From Brevundimonas sp. SH203 (GTDB lineage: Bacteria > Pseudomonadota > Alphaproteobacteria > Caulobacterales > Caulobacteraceae): a stretch of 64,000 nucleotides of DNA. The stretch covers positions 620,001 to 684,000 of the forward strand of contig NZ_BDMM01000001.1 in the NCBI RefSeq assembly GCF_002157625.1. Reading direction: 5' to 3'. The notes under the pieces were generated by a model. That model was not told where the DNA came from, did no database searches, and saw nothing but the letters and a program-made list of their open reading frames with translations. The translations under genes and the position numbers were made by a program. Below, piece after piece: positions 35,820 through 43,835 of the stretch; the first letter of the stretch is position 1, and each line of letters begins with the position of its first letter.

Positions 35820-36149
35820 ATGACCCTGATCCTCGGCCTGACCCTGACGACCGCTCTACTGGGCTCCCCTGCCGACGCCCTCCCGCGCGACCGCGCCGAC
35901 TTCCGGCCGGCGCAGGTGCAGAAGGCCTCGGTCGCGCCGCCGCAGGACCGTTTCAGCGTTCGCCTGCGCTGCACCGCCCTGGCGTCCGGCCATGTCACCG
36001 ACTGCGTGGTTCTGGAAGAAACCAGGCCGGGTTACGGCTTCGGCGAGGCGGCGTTGGCCCTGATGAACGATGCCCAGGTCACGCCGATCACCGAACAAGG
36101 CCGCCCCGTCGACGCCCAGTTCGAACGCACCATCGACTTCACGCCGTAA
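35820..36149 (+). CDS. Exported protein with TonB C-terminal-like domain
   Basis: A 109-residue protein. A signal peptide (MTLILGLTLTTALLGSPADA) precedes a domain 'VRLRCTALASGHVTDCVVLE', 'GYGFGEAALALMNDAQVTPI' and 'GRPVDAQFERTIDFTP' that follows the fold pattern of TonB C-terminal domains (G.v..c.V...sg..fd.aAl........Pa..nG.pv...). No membrane anchor or Pro-rich linker remains, so it is not a working TonB. Two cysteines flank the first turn. It converges on the MerR gene with an 11-base overlap. Confidence 0.6.
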   Translation: MTLILGLTLTTALLGSPADALPRDRADFRPAQVQKASVAPPQDRFSVRLRCTALASGHVTDCVVLEETRPGYGFGEAALALMNDAQVTPITEQGRPVDAQFERTIDFTP

Positions 36150-36534
36150 TCGGCCGCTCGAAAGCTTTCAGGATCGGACACGGCCCCTTCTCGCCGCGGG
36201 CGCAATCCGACGCCAGCCGCTGGAGCGCCGTGCGCGCCGCCTGCATGTCCGCGATCTGGCGATCAAGCTCCTCGATCCGCGCCTTGGCCATGTCGCGCAC
36301 CCGCGTCCGATCCGATCCGGCATCCAGCGTCAGCAGCTCGCCGATCTGCGCCAGGGTGAAGCCCGCCGCCTGGGCCTGACGGATGAAACGCAGCCGGTCT
36401 GCGTCGGCCGGGCCATAGCGGCGCGTCGTCCCGTCGCCCGCCGGCGTCTCCAGCAGGCCGCGCCGCTGATAGTAGCGGATCGTCTCCACCCCTACCGCCC
36501 CGGCCCTGGCCAGTCCTCCGATCGTCATCGCCAT
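36139..36534 (-). CDS. MerR-family regulator, CueR-like metal sensor
   Basis: A 131-residue protein. The MerR HTH 'AGAVGVETIRYYQRRGLLET' is followed by a long dimerisation helix and a C-terminal metal loop with Cys111-X7-Cys119 ('DCARGEKGPCPIL'), the spacing found in CueR copper sensors; MerR mercury sensors have X8 and a third cysteine, which is Arg76 here. It starts next to, and reads away from, a 19-bp-spacer promoter, so it should bind that site and switch on the copper genes opposite. Start at 36534 or 36528 (two in-frame ATGs). Copper/silver sensing is inferred from the loop and neighbours. Confidence 0.85.
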   Translation of the reverse strand: MAMTIGGLARAGAVGVETIRYYQRRGLLETPAGDGTTRRYGPADADRLRFIRQAQAAGFTLAQIGELLTLDAGSDRTRVRDMAKARIEELDRQIADMQAARTALQRLASDCARGEKGPCPILKAFERPITA

Positions 36535-36537
36535 CGC

Positions 36538-36568
36538 TTGACTCCGTACCATGGTACAGACCCTACAG
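36538..36568 (+). promoter_or_regulatory. MerR-type promoter with 19-bp spacer
   Basis: TTGACT at 36538-36543 and CTACAG at 36563-36568 are separated by exactly 19 bases, the overlong spacer that MerR-family activators correct by untwisting DNA. The spacer begins CCGTACCATGGTAC with a perfect 12-bp palindrome at 36546-36557. TTGACTCCGTAC is the same as the opening of the Tn21/Tn501 mer operator. It drives the glutaredoxin-MauE and copA-copB genes. Confidence 0.8.
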
Positions 36569-36604
36569 AGGGTGCAGCCCGTTGTCAGCCCGTCTGGACC
36601 TTCG

Positions 36605-37351
36605 ATGCCGCATCCCGAAAAGACCGCCACCCTCTATCGGATGGTCATGCCGGACCACGTCTGCCCCTACGGCCGCAAATCCCTGTGGTTGCTGAGGCGC
36701 AAGGGCTATCGGGTCGATGACCGTCACCTGACGACCCGCGCCGAGACCGACGCCTTCAAGGCCGAACACGACGTCAAGACCACGCCCCAGACCTTCATCG
36801 ACGGACAGCGTATCGGCGGCCATGACGATCTACGCCGCTTTTTCGGCCAGACCGTCCCGACGCCGGGACAGACCAGCTATACGCCCGTCCTCGCCGTCTT
36901 CGCCGTCGCACTGCTGATCGCCGCCGCCATCGCCTGGACGCGGTTCGGAACCCTGGCCAGCGGGTCGATCCTGCCCGACTTCATCGCGACGGCCATGTGT
37001 CTGCTGGCGATGCTGAAGCTGCAGGACGTGGAGAAGTTCTCGACCATGTTCCTGAACTACGACCTTCTGGCGCAGAAATGGCCGGGCTACGGCTATGTCT
37101 ATCCGTTCGCGGAACTGGGAGCCGGCGTGCTGATGCTGGCGGGCGCCCTGATCTGGCTGTCGGCGCCGGTCGCCCTGTTCATCGGCGGCGTAGGCGCCGT
37201 GTCGGTGTTCAAGGCCGTCTATGTCGACAGGCGCGAGCTGAAATGCGCCTGCGTCGGTGGGGCGTCCAATGTCCCGCTGGGCTTCGTCAGCCTGACCGAG
37301 AACCTGATGATGATCGCCATGGCGGCCGCCATGCTGGTCATGGCCCATTGA
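36605..37351 (+). CDS. Glutaredoxin-MauE/DoxX fusion membrane protein
   Basis: A 248-residue fusion. Residues 8-85 are a glutaredoxin-like domain with CPYG at Cys20 and the cis-Pro segment 'VKTTPQTFIDGQRIGGHDDL'. Residues 95-248 are a four-span MauE/DoxX-type membrane domain ('LLAMLKLQDVEKF', 'YPFAELGAGVLMLAGALIWL'), with a CxC motif in 'ELKCACVGG' after the third span. Likely passes reducing power across the membrane or inserts disulfides during maturation of copper proteins. An upstream ATG at 36551 lies inside the promoter, so I took the ATG at 36605; no clear ribosome site is seen. First gene of the copper operon. Confidence 0.8.
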   Translation: MPHPEKTATLYRMVMPDHVCPYGRKSLWLLRRKGYRVDDRHLTTRAETDAFKAEHDVKTTPQTFIDGQRIGGHDDLRRFFGQTVPTPGQTSYTPVLAVFAVALLIAAAIAWTRFGTLASGSILPDFIATAMCLLAMLKLQDVEKFSTMFLNYDLLAQKWPGYGYVYPFAELGAGVLMLAGALIWLSAPVALFIGGVGAVSVFKAVYVDRRELKCACVGGASNVPLGFVSLTENLMMIAMAAAMLVMAH

Positions 37352-37377
37352 TGCGCGGCGAAAGGACGGATGATCCC

Positions 37378-39117
37378 ATGACCCAGTCTTTCCTCGACCG
37401 ACGCAGCCTGTTGCGCGGTGTCGCGGCCGGCGGCGGCCTGATGGCGCTGCAGGCCGCCCTGCCCGCCTGGGCCCGGACAGGATCGCCGGGCCTGAGGGCC
37501 GACCTGCCGACCCTGATTGGGCCGAACATCGACCTGACCGTGGGCCATTCGCCGTTCACCGTGGGCGGACGCACGGGCCATGCGGTGACGGTCAACGGAA
37601 CCCTGCCCGCCCCGCTGATCCGGCTGCGCGAGGGCCAGAACGCCCGGCTGACCGTGACCAACACCCTGGACGAGGATACCTCGATCCACTGGCACGGCCT
37701 GCTGCTGCCCTTCCAGATGGACGGGGTGCCGGGCATCAGCTTTCCCGGCATCAAGGCGGGCGAAACCTTCGTCTATGAGTTTCCGGTCATCCAGTCGGGC
37801 ACCTACTGGTATCACAGCCATTCCAACCTGCAGGAGGCGATGGGCCATTACGGCCCCCTCGTCATCGACCCGGCGGGCGCCGATCCGGTCGCCTATGACC
37901 GCGAGCATGTGCTGGTGCTGTCGGACTGGAGCTTCCTGCATCCGCACCAGATCCTGGACAAGCTGAAGAAAAGCCCCGGCTACTTCAATCGACAGCGCAC
38001 CACCTTGTCCGGCCTGATCGACGGCTCGGACCGGATGAGCCTGGAGGAGCGGCGGATGTGGGGGGCGATGCGGATGGACCCGCGCGACATCCTGGACGTC
38101 AACGGCTCGACCTACACCTATCTGATCAACGGCCACGGCCCGCAGGAGAACTGGACCGGCCTGTTCCGCCCCGGCGAGCGGGTGCGCCTGCGCATCGTCA
38201 ACGCCTCGGCCATGTCGATCTTCAACGTCCGCATTCCGGGCTTGGCCATGACCGTGGTCAGCGCCGACGGCGAGAACGTGCGCCCGGTCGAGACCGACGA
38301 GTTCCAGATTTCGGTGGCCGAAACCTATGACGCGATCGTGCGTCCGACCGAGGACCGCGCCTACACCCTCGTATCCGAGGCCATCGACCGATCCGGCATG
38401 GGTCGCGCCACCCTGGCGCCCCGCCTGGGCATGACGGCCGAGGTTCCGCCGCTGAGACCCGTTCCGAACCTGACCATGCGCGACATGGGGATGGGGAGCA
38501 TGGGCGGCATGGATCACGGCGCGATGGATCACGGCTCCATGGATCATGACGCCATGGCGATGCGCAATCCGTCCAAGGCGCCGCCGAACATGGCGGTGGG
38601 CGTCGGCGTGGACATGATCGCGCCCGCCCCCGCCGACCGGCTGGGCGAACGGCCCCTGGGTCTGGAGGACGCGCCGCACCGGGTGCTGGTCTATACCGAC
38701 CTGGTTTCGCTCACCCCCAACAAGGACCGTCGCCCGCCGTCGCGCAGCCTGGAAATCCACCTGACCGGCAATATGGAGCGGTTCATGTGGGGCTTCGACG
38801 GTCGCAAATTCTCGGAACTGGTCGAGCCGATCCGGTTCGAGCGAAACGAGCGGGTGCGCGTCACCCTGGTCAACGACACGATGATGTCGCACCCCATCCA
38901 CCTGCACGGCCATTTCTTCGAACTGGTCACGGGCGGACCCGCCGGGCATCAGCCGTTGAAGCATACCGTCAATGTCGCGCCGGGCTCGAAAGTCACCTTC
39001 GACCTGACCGCCGACGCGCCCGGCGACTGGGCCTTCCACTGTCACCTGCTGATGCACATGCACGCCGGGATGTTCAACGTGGTGACGGTGCGACCGCTGG
39101 ATGGAGCCGCCGCATGA
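37378..39117 (+). CDS. copA: Copper-resistance multicopper oxidase CopA
   Basis: A 579-residue Tat-exported multicopper oxidase (signal 'DRRSLLRGVAAGGGLMALQA'). Copper-ligand motifs are complete: HWHG ('SIHWHGLLLP'), HSH ('WYHSHSNLQEAMGHYG'), 'HPIHLHGHFFEL' and 'HCHLLMHMHAGM'. A Met/His-rich insert 'MGMGSMGGMDHGAMDHGSMD' near residue 370-395 is typical of CopA/PcoA and binds Cu(I) for oxidation. It oxidises periplasmic Cu(I) to the less toxic Cu(II). Ends in an ATGA overlap with copB. Confidence 0.95.
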   Translation: MTQSFLDRRSLLRGVAAGGGLMALQAALPAWARTGSPGLRADLPTLIGPNIDLTVGHSPFTVGGRTGHAVTVNGTLPAPLIRLREGQNARLTVTNTLDEDTSIHWHGLLLPFQMDGVPGISFPGIKAGETFVYEFPVIQSGTYWYHSHSNLQEAMGHYGPLVIDPAGADPVAYDREHVLVLSDWSFLHPHQILDKLKKSPGYFNRQRTTLSGLIDGSDRMSLEERRMWGAMRMDPRDILDVNGSTYTYLINGHGPQENWTGLFRPGERVRLRIVNASAMSIFNVRIPGLAMTVVSADGENVRPVETDEFQISVAETYDAIVRPTEDRAYTLVSEAIDRSGMGRATLAPRLGMTAEVPPLRPVPNLTMRDMGMGSMGGMDHGAMDHGSMDHDAMAMRNPSKAPPNMAVGVGVDMIAPAPADRLGERPLGLEDAPHRVLVYTDLVSLTPNKDRRPPSRSLEIHLTGNMERFMWGFDGRKFSELVEPIRFERNERVRVTLVNDTMMSHPIHLHGHFFELVTGGPAGHQPLKHTVNVAPGSKVTFDLTADAPGDWAFHCHLLMHMHAGMFNVVTVRPLDGAAA

Positions 39118-40118
39118 GCCGCCTTCTCCTCGCCCTGACGCCGCTGGTGCTGGCCGCCGGTGCCGCACAGGCCCTGCCCGTCCCCCAGAGCGCCGATCCG
39201 CATGCGGGTCACGCCATGCCCGCCCCCGTCGATCCCCATGCGGGTCACGACATGGGCAAGATGGAGGCGAAACCAGCGGACCCGCACGCCGGCCATGACA
39301 TGAGCCGGATGGCCGCCCCCGGCGATCCCCACGCCGGTCACGACATGACGGGGATGGGCATGACCGCCCCGACCACCCCGCCGCCCGCCGTCGCCCTGTC
39401 CGGCCCCGCCCATGCCGCCGACACGGTATTCGGCGCCGAGGCCATGGCCGCCTCGCGCCGTCTGCTGGTCGTCGAGAACGGCGATGTCCGCACGACCGCC
39501 CTCGTCATCGACCGGCTGGAAGCGGTCTTCGGCGACGGCGCCGACGCCTATGTCTGGGACGCCCAGGGCTGGACCGGCGGCGACATCCATCGCTTCTGGT
39601 GGAAGACCGAGGGCGAAGGCGACCTGCACGGCCGCCTCCACGAGGCGGAAATTCAGGCTCTCTACAGCCGCGCCATCTCGCCGTTCTGGAACCTGCAGAC
39701 GGGGGTGCGTCAGGATTTTCGCCCCGAAGGCCCGGACACGACCCACGCCGTGCTGGGTCTGCAAGGACTGGCCCCCCACTGGTGGGAGATCGACGCCGCC
39801 GCCTATCTGTCCTCCAAGGGCGACCTGACCGCCAGGGTCGAGGCCGAATACGACCAGCGCATCACCCAGCGCCTGATCCTGCAACCCCGCCTGGAGGCGG
39901 CCCTGTCCGCCCGCGACATCCCCGAACTTCAGATCGGCTCGGGCCTGTCGTCGATCCAGGCGGGCCTGCGCCTGCGCTACGAATTCACCCGCGAATTCGC
40001 CCCCTACCTCGGCGTCGAATGGAGCCGCGCCCTGGGATCGACCGCCGACCTGATCACGGCGCGCGGCGGGGATGCGGACAAGACGCAGGTCGTGCTGGGC
40101 CTGAAGGCCTGGTTCTGA
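39114..40118 (+). CDS. copB: Copper resistance outer-membrane protein CopB
   Basis: A 334-residue CopB/PcoB protein. After a signal peptide, residues 28-78 carry four DPHAGH(A/D)M repeats, a Met/His copper-binding tract, and the rest is a beta-barrel domain ('HRFWWKTEGEGDLHGRLHEA', 'LQIGSGLSSIQAGLRLRYEF', 'LGVEWSRALGSTADL') ending 'VVLGLKAWF', the aromatic C-terminus of outer-membrane barrels. It works with CopA in periplasmic copper sequestration or efflux. Start overlaps copA stop. Confidence 0.94.
   Translation: MSRLLLALTPLVLAAGAAQALPVPQSADPHAGHAMPAPVDPHAGHDMGKMEAKPADPHAGHDMSRMAAPGDPHAGHDMTGMGMTAPTTPPPAVALSGPAHAADTVFGAEAMAASRRLLVVENGDVRTTALVIDRLEAVFGDGADAYVWDAQGWTGGDIHRFWWKTEGEGDLHGRLHEAEIQALYSRAISPFWNLQTGVRQDFRPEGPDTTHAVLGLQGLAPHWWEIDAAAYLSSKGDLTARVEAEYDQRITQRLILQPRLEAALSARDIPELQIGSGLSSIQAGLRLRYEFTREFAPYLGVEWSRALGSTADLITARGGDADKTQVVLGLKAWF
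39195..39347 (+). repeat. Four-copy DPHAGH coding repeat in copB
   Basis: DPHAGHAM at residue 28 and DPHAGHDM at residues 40, 56 and 71, spaced 12, 16 and 15 residues apart. The DNA of each copy is close to GATCCCCATGCGGGTCACGA, consistent with recent local duplication. The ligands (His, Met, Asp) suit Cu(I)/Cu(II). Confidence 0.85.
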
Positions 40119-40139
40119 CCAACTGTCCCCGCGCGACCT

Positions 40140-41717
40140 TCAGCGGCCGACGAGACGAACGGCGCCGTCGCCCAACAGGCTGAAGGCGGCCCATTGAGCG
40201 GGGTGGGCAAAGGTCGGGTCGGATCGGTCGTCCAGCATTTCGAGGGAGGCGCGCTGCAGGGCGTCGGCCACGGCCGCCCGGTTCCGACGGGCCAGGGTCA
40301 CGGTGCGAACGGACAGGCGTTCGGCGACATCGTCGCGAATTCGCCAGTTGGACACCAGCAGCGACCGCGCCCCGGCGTAGAAGAAGGCTCGCGACAGGCT
40401 GTTGACGCCCAGGGCCTGCGGATCGTCCTGGGCCGTGTCGCAGGCGCTGAGGATGACCAGATCGGCCTTCAGCCGCAGTTGCGCCGCCTCGCTGGCCGTC
40501 AAGACGCCGTCGTCCTCTCCCTGTGGCGCGGCGGGCGGGGTGAAGACCAGCGCCGGCTCCCGCAACGCCCCCTCGCCCCCCTCCTTCACCGGCAGGGCGT
40601 GCATGGCGAAGGCGACCACCGAGATGTCGGACAGCGGCGCGGATTTCACGGCGGCCTCCGTCGCCGCCGCGCCCAGCTTCAGATTGCGATCGCCGCCTCG
40701 CATCGCGCGGGACAGGGCGCGAAGCTCGCGGCCCGCACCGGGCAGCGGAGCCAAAGTCTTGGCGACCGACCCGGCGGGATAGGCGGTCATGTCCGCATCG
40801 CCGAACCCGGCGAAGCCCCGGCTGTCGCTGGTGACGGTGCGCTGAACGGCCCTCAGGCTCGTGACCGTGGGCAGGATGGCGAAGGCGTATCGGCGTTGCA
40901 GCCACGCCGTCGCGCGAAGCGCTGCGGGATCGCGATCGTCGCCCGTCGGGGCGGCTGTCACCAGCACCCCGGGCGGAACGGCGCGAAGGGAGCCGTCCGC
41001 CACCACATACACCGTCTGCACCTGCGACAGGCTGTCGGCCACCGGCGCCCACAGCGCCTGATAAAGCCGATACGCCGCCGCGCGGTCGAACCCTGTTCCC
41101 GAGCGCGCAGGGCGTGCGGCGTCGACCGCACCTCGCCCTTCGGCGCCGCCCAGACCCGCTTGCAGACGAGCGGCGTCCGTCGCCACGTCGCCGGCGGTCA
41201 TGTCCGAGCGACGCCAGACCGCGCTGTCCGCCGTCACCGCCCAGACATAGGTGGCCCGGTCCGAGGGCAGGATGACGACCAGACCTTCGCCCGGCTTCAA
41301 CAGGGCCTGGACCGCCGCGACGGACAGCGGCGTGGGATCGGTCAGATCGCCGAATGCCGGATAGACGCTGTCCAGACGGGCGCGCGCCGTCTGCGCCGCC
41401 GTCGTCGCCCGGTCGAGATCGGCGGCGACGCCCCGCGCCCGCTCGGCGGCAGGCGCACCCTGCGACCGCAGCGTAGCCAGCACGGTCTCCAGCGCATGGC
41501 GCGTCTGTTCCGCCGCACGATGGGCTTCGAAGGCGTCTCTCAGACCCGGATCGTCGGCCGCGATGCGAGCCGCGCCGTCGGCGAGCGCCGCCCCCGCGCC
41601 CGGCGCGCCGGCCAGTTGCGCGTCCTCGAACGCGATCTCCAGCGGAGATCGATCCTGTGCGATGACGGGACACGTCCACATCAGGCCGAGCAGGACGGCC
41701 AGAACCCCTGTTCTCAC
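40140..41717 (-). CDS. Exported CHAT-domain (caspase-HetF-associated) peptidase
   Basis: A 525-residue protein. An N-terminal signal peptide (VRTGVLAVLLGLMWTCPVIA, cleavage near AQD) is followed by an Ala-rich helical region (to about residue 165) and a CHAT domain that fills the C-terminal two-thirds. The dyad is visible as His373 in 'VVAFAMHALP' and Cys426 in 'LVILSACDTAQ', with the family closing 'WAAFSLLGDG'. Known CHAT proteins are cysteine peptidases of the caspase clan. No TPR repeats are fused; the TPR protein is encoded divergently 90 bases away. GTG start at 41717 has GGGGGA 6-11 bases upstream. Periplasmic or outside location inferred from the signal peptide. Confidence 0.9.
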   Translation of the reverse strand: MRTGVLAVLLGLMWTCPVIAQDRSPLEIAFEDAQLAGAPGAGAALADGAARIAADDPGLRDAFEAHRAAEQTRHALETVLATLRSQGAPAAERARGVAADLDRATTAAQTARARLDSVYPAFGDLTDPTPLSVAAVQALLKPGEGLVVILPSDRATYVWAVTADSAVWRRSDMTAGDVATDAARLQAGLGGAEGRGAVDAARPARSGTGFDRAAAYRLYQALWAPVADSLSQVQTVYVVADGSLRAVPPGVLVTAAPTGDDRDPAALRATAWLQRRYAFAILPTVTSLRAVQRTVTSDSRGFAGFGDADMTAYPAGSVAKTLAPLPGAGRELRALSRAMRGGDRNLKLGAAATEAAVKSAPLSDISVVAFAMHALPVKEGGEGALREPALVFTPPAAPQGEDDGVLTASEAAQLRLKADLVILSACDTAQDDPQALGVNSLSRAFFYAGARSLLVSNWRIRDDVAERLSVRTVTLARRNRAAVADALQRASLEMLDDRSDPTFAHPAQWAAFSLLGDGAVRLVGR

Positions 41718-41807
41718 GATCTTCCCCCGTTCTCGTCGCCGATCATGCTTGACATCACGGCGTATGGCGAGCGCCATTCTCGGGGTGATGACGGGGATGG
41801 GCGCGTG

Positions 41808-43370
41808 ATGTTTCAACTGATTGGCCTGCTGCTGTTGGGCGCCCAGGCGACGGCGGCCGCCGCCGACACGCCGCGCGAGACCATCCTGTCCGATATTCAG
41901 GCGGCGACGGCGGCGCGCGAAAGCGGCCGGCTGGACGACGCCTTCTCGGCGGCGGATCGCGCCATCGTCGCGGCGCGCGCGATCCGACCCGCCGACCCGG
42001 TTCTGCTGTCCGACGCCCTGGTCGCGCGCTGCGATGCGAGGTCCGGCCAGTCCGAACCCGACATCTCCGACTGTCGCGAGGCGCTTGTGTTGCGTGAAGC
42101 GGCCCTGGATGCGGATGACCCCAAGCTTCACAACCTGCGTATCCAGATCGCGGTCAACACCATCATGACGGGCCAGCCGGCCGAGGCGCAAGGCGTGATA
42201 GAAGCGGCCATCGCGGGCCTGCGCCGCTCCCCCGACACGCCGGCGATGCGAACCGATGTCGGCATGGGGATCGCCGTCCTGGGCATGGCGCAACAGGCGC
42301 AGGATCGGCGTCGCGACGCCGAAGCCAGCTATCGGTCCGCCATCGCGGAACTGACCACGGCCGACGAGACGGGTCAGCGCTATCGTCCGCTGGTCTATAA
42401 TTATCTCAACATCCTGCTGCTGAACGAAGGGCGGCTGATCGAGGCGCTGCAAGAGGCCGAGACCTCGGTGAACATCCAGCGGGCCTCGGCGCCCGCCGGC
42501 GATCCGACCCTGATCGGGGCGCTGAGAGCCTTGGCGGGGGCCCAACAACGCGCCGGGCGGCTGAAGGACGCCGAGCGATCCCTGCGCGAACAGCTTGCCC
42601 TGCTCGACGCCCAGCAGTCGCCCCAGCCTTCGCTCAAGGGCAATGCGCTGGCGGGTCTGGGATCGCTCTATATCGACCTGGGCCGCCCGGAGCTGGCCCG
42701 ACCGTTGCTGGAGCAGGCGGTCGAAACCTATGCCGAAGGCGGCGCCGCAGGACGTCGCACCGCCACCTCGGCGCAAGGGATGCTGGCCGATCTCGACATC
42801 CAGGCCGGGCGGCCGCAAGCGGCGGTCGCGCGTCTCGAAGCCGCCCTGAACGACCTGGGGCTGGAGGTTTCCGGCCAGCAAGGTCGTGCGGCGCTGCTGG
42901 CGCAACTCGCCAGGGCGCACGAGGAGAATGGCGACGACGCCATCGCCGTTCAGCGCGCGCAGGACGCTCTGGACATCTATGCGCGGATCGCGCCACAGGC
43001 CCCGGCGATCTCTGGGCCTCTGCTGATCCAGGCGCGCGCAGACGTCCGCGCCGGGCGTCTCGATCAAGCCCGGACCAAGCTCGACACCGCCGTCGCCGTG
43101 GGCCAGGCCCGACCGCCTTCCGCGCCGACCCGGATCGCGGCGGAAACCGCGCGGGTCGATCTGGCGCTGGCTCAGGTGGGTCCGCTGGACGCCGCCGCTT
43201 CTACGCTGGCGACCGATGCGGCGGACGGGGCGACGGCCCTGATCCTGACCTCCGCGCGCGCGGGCGTTCCCACACAGGGCCTGTCGGCGACGACGCGGCC
43301 GGCCTTCATCAACCGGATAGAGGCGGTGTGGCGACAGGACGCCGCCACGCCGCCGACGCCTCAGCGGTAA
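41808..43370 (+). CDS. Exported TPR-repeat protein, partner of divergent CHAT gene
   Basis: A 520-residue protein with signal peptide MFQLIGLLLLGAQATAAAAD and about eight helical repeat pairs of the TPR type, with consensus Ala/Gly positions ('IGALRALAGAQQRAGRLKDA', 'GNALAGLGSLYIDLGRPELA', 'LAQLARAHEENGDDAIAVQR'). TPR repeats in this setting bind peptides or the CHAT enzyme; in many bacteria TPR and CHAT are one polypeptide, here they are split. The stop overlaps the 3' end of the small exported gene at 43361 by 10 bases, convergent. Confidence 0.85.
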   Translation: MFQLIGLLLLGAQATAAAADTPRETILSDIQAATAARESGRLDDAFSAADRAIVAARAIRPADPVLLSDALVARCDARSGQSEPDISDCREALVLREAALDADDPKLHNLRIQIAVNTIMTGQPAEAQGVIEAAIAGLRRSPDTPAMRTDVGMGIAVLGMAQQAQDRRRDAEASYRSAIAELTTADETGQRYRPLVYNYLNILLLNEGRLIEALQEAETSVNIQRASAPAGDPTLIGALRALAGAQQRAGRLKDAERSLREQLALLDAQQSPQPSLKGNALAGLGSLYIDLGRPELARPLLEQAVETYAEGGAAGRRTATSAQGMLADLDIQAGRPQAAVARLEAALNDLGLEVSGQQGRAALLAQLARAHEENGDDAIAVQRAQDALDIYARIAPQAPAISGPLLIQARADVRAGRLDQARTKLDTAVAVGQARPPSAPTRIAAETARVDLALAQVGPLDAAASTLATDAADGATALILTSARAGVPTQGLSATTRPAFINRIEAVWRQDAATPPTPQR

Positions 43371-43717
43371 CGATATTCGCTGATGCTGCAGACGTTGACG
43401 CGCTCGCGGACCAGCACGTCGCCGTCGGCGAAAACGGCCTTGAAGTCGAAATAGCATTCGCCGGTGCCGTCATCGATATTGATGCGCACCGACCGGCCGG
43501 GACGCAGCACGTCATTGCCCAGGATGTCTTCTTCCCAGTCGTCGGCGTCGACGCTGGAAGCGTAGAACTGGGTCATCGTCACCCGCGTATCGTTGATGAT
43601 GCGGACACGTCGGTCGGCGCCGGCGCCCGCCGAGGCCGGCGCAGCGACGCCCAGCGTCAGGGTGGCCATGGCGGCGGCCATACCGATGGCGCGGATGAAG
43701 CTTTTACGGTTGATCAT
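43361..43717 (-). CDS. Small exported beta-rich protein, conserved hypothetical
   Basis: A 118-residue protein. The signal peptide 'FIRAIGMAAAMATLTLGVAA' leads into a compact domain: 'RIINDTRVTMTQFYASSVDA', 'DDWEEDILGNDVLRPGRSVR', 'NIDDGTGECYFDFKAVFADG' and 'VNVCSISEYRY'. Two cysteines probably pair. This unit recurs as a conserved hypothetical in alphaproteobacteria with no known function. The start at 43717 has GAGGGA 9 bases upstream. It could be a substrate or modulator of the neighbouring peptidases; that is only inference from position. Confidence 0.8.
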   Translation of the reverse strand: MINRKSFIRAIGMAAAMATLTLGVAAPASAGAGADRRVRIINDTRVTMTQFYASSVDADDWEEDILGNDVLRPGRSVRINIDDGTGECYFDFKAVFADGDVLVRERVNVCSISEYRYR

Positions 43718-43835
43718 GATGGTTTCCCTCTCCACGGACGCCGATGCGACGTCGTTGAACGCAGAGTGGATCAGACCGGCGCCCGGCCCCACTTACCGTC
43801 GCCGTAAGATCGGCGAACCCATCTGACATTTCCCG

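Noticed and set aside
37378-39117. CopA as a laccase for lignin or pigment
   Set aside because: The Met/His-rich insert, the Tat signal and the neighbouring CopB and CueR-like regulator all point to copper resistance.
40194-41760. N-terminal extension in frame with the TPR protein
   Set aside because: It lies antisense to the CHAT gene; the TPR protein has its own signal peptide starting at 41808.
43792-43808. CTTAC..GTAAG inverted repeat next to the small exported gene
   Set aside because: Five-base arms are too short to call a terminator or operator with confidence.
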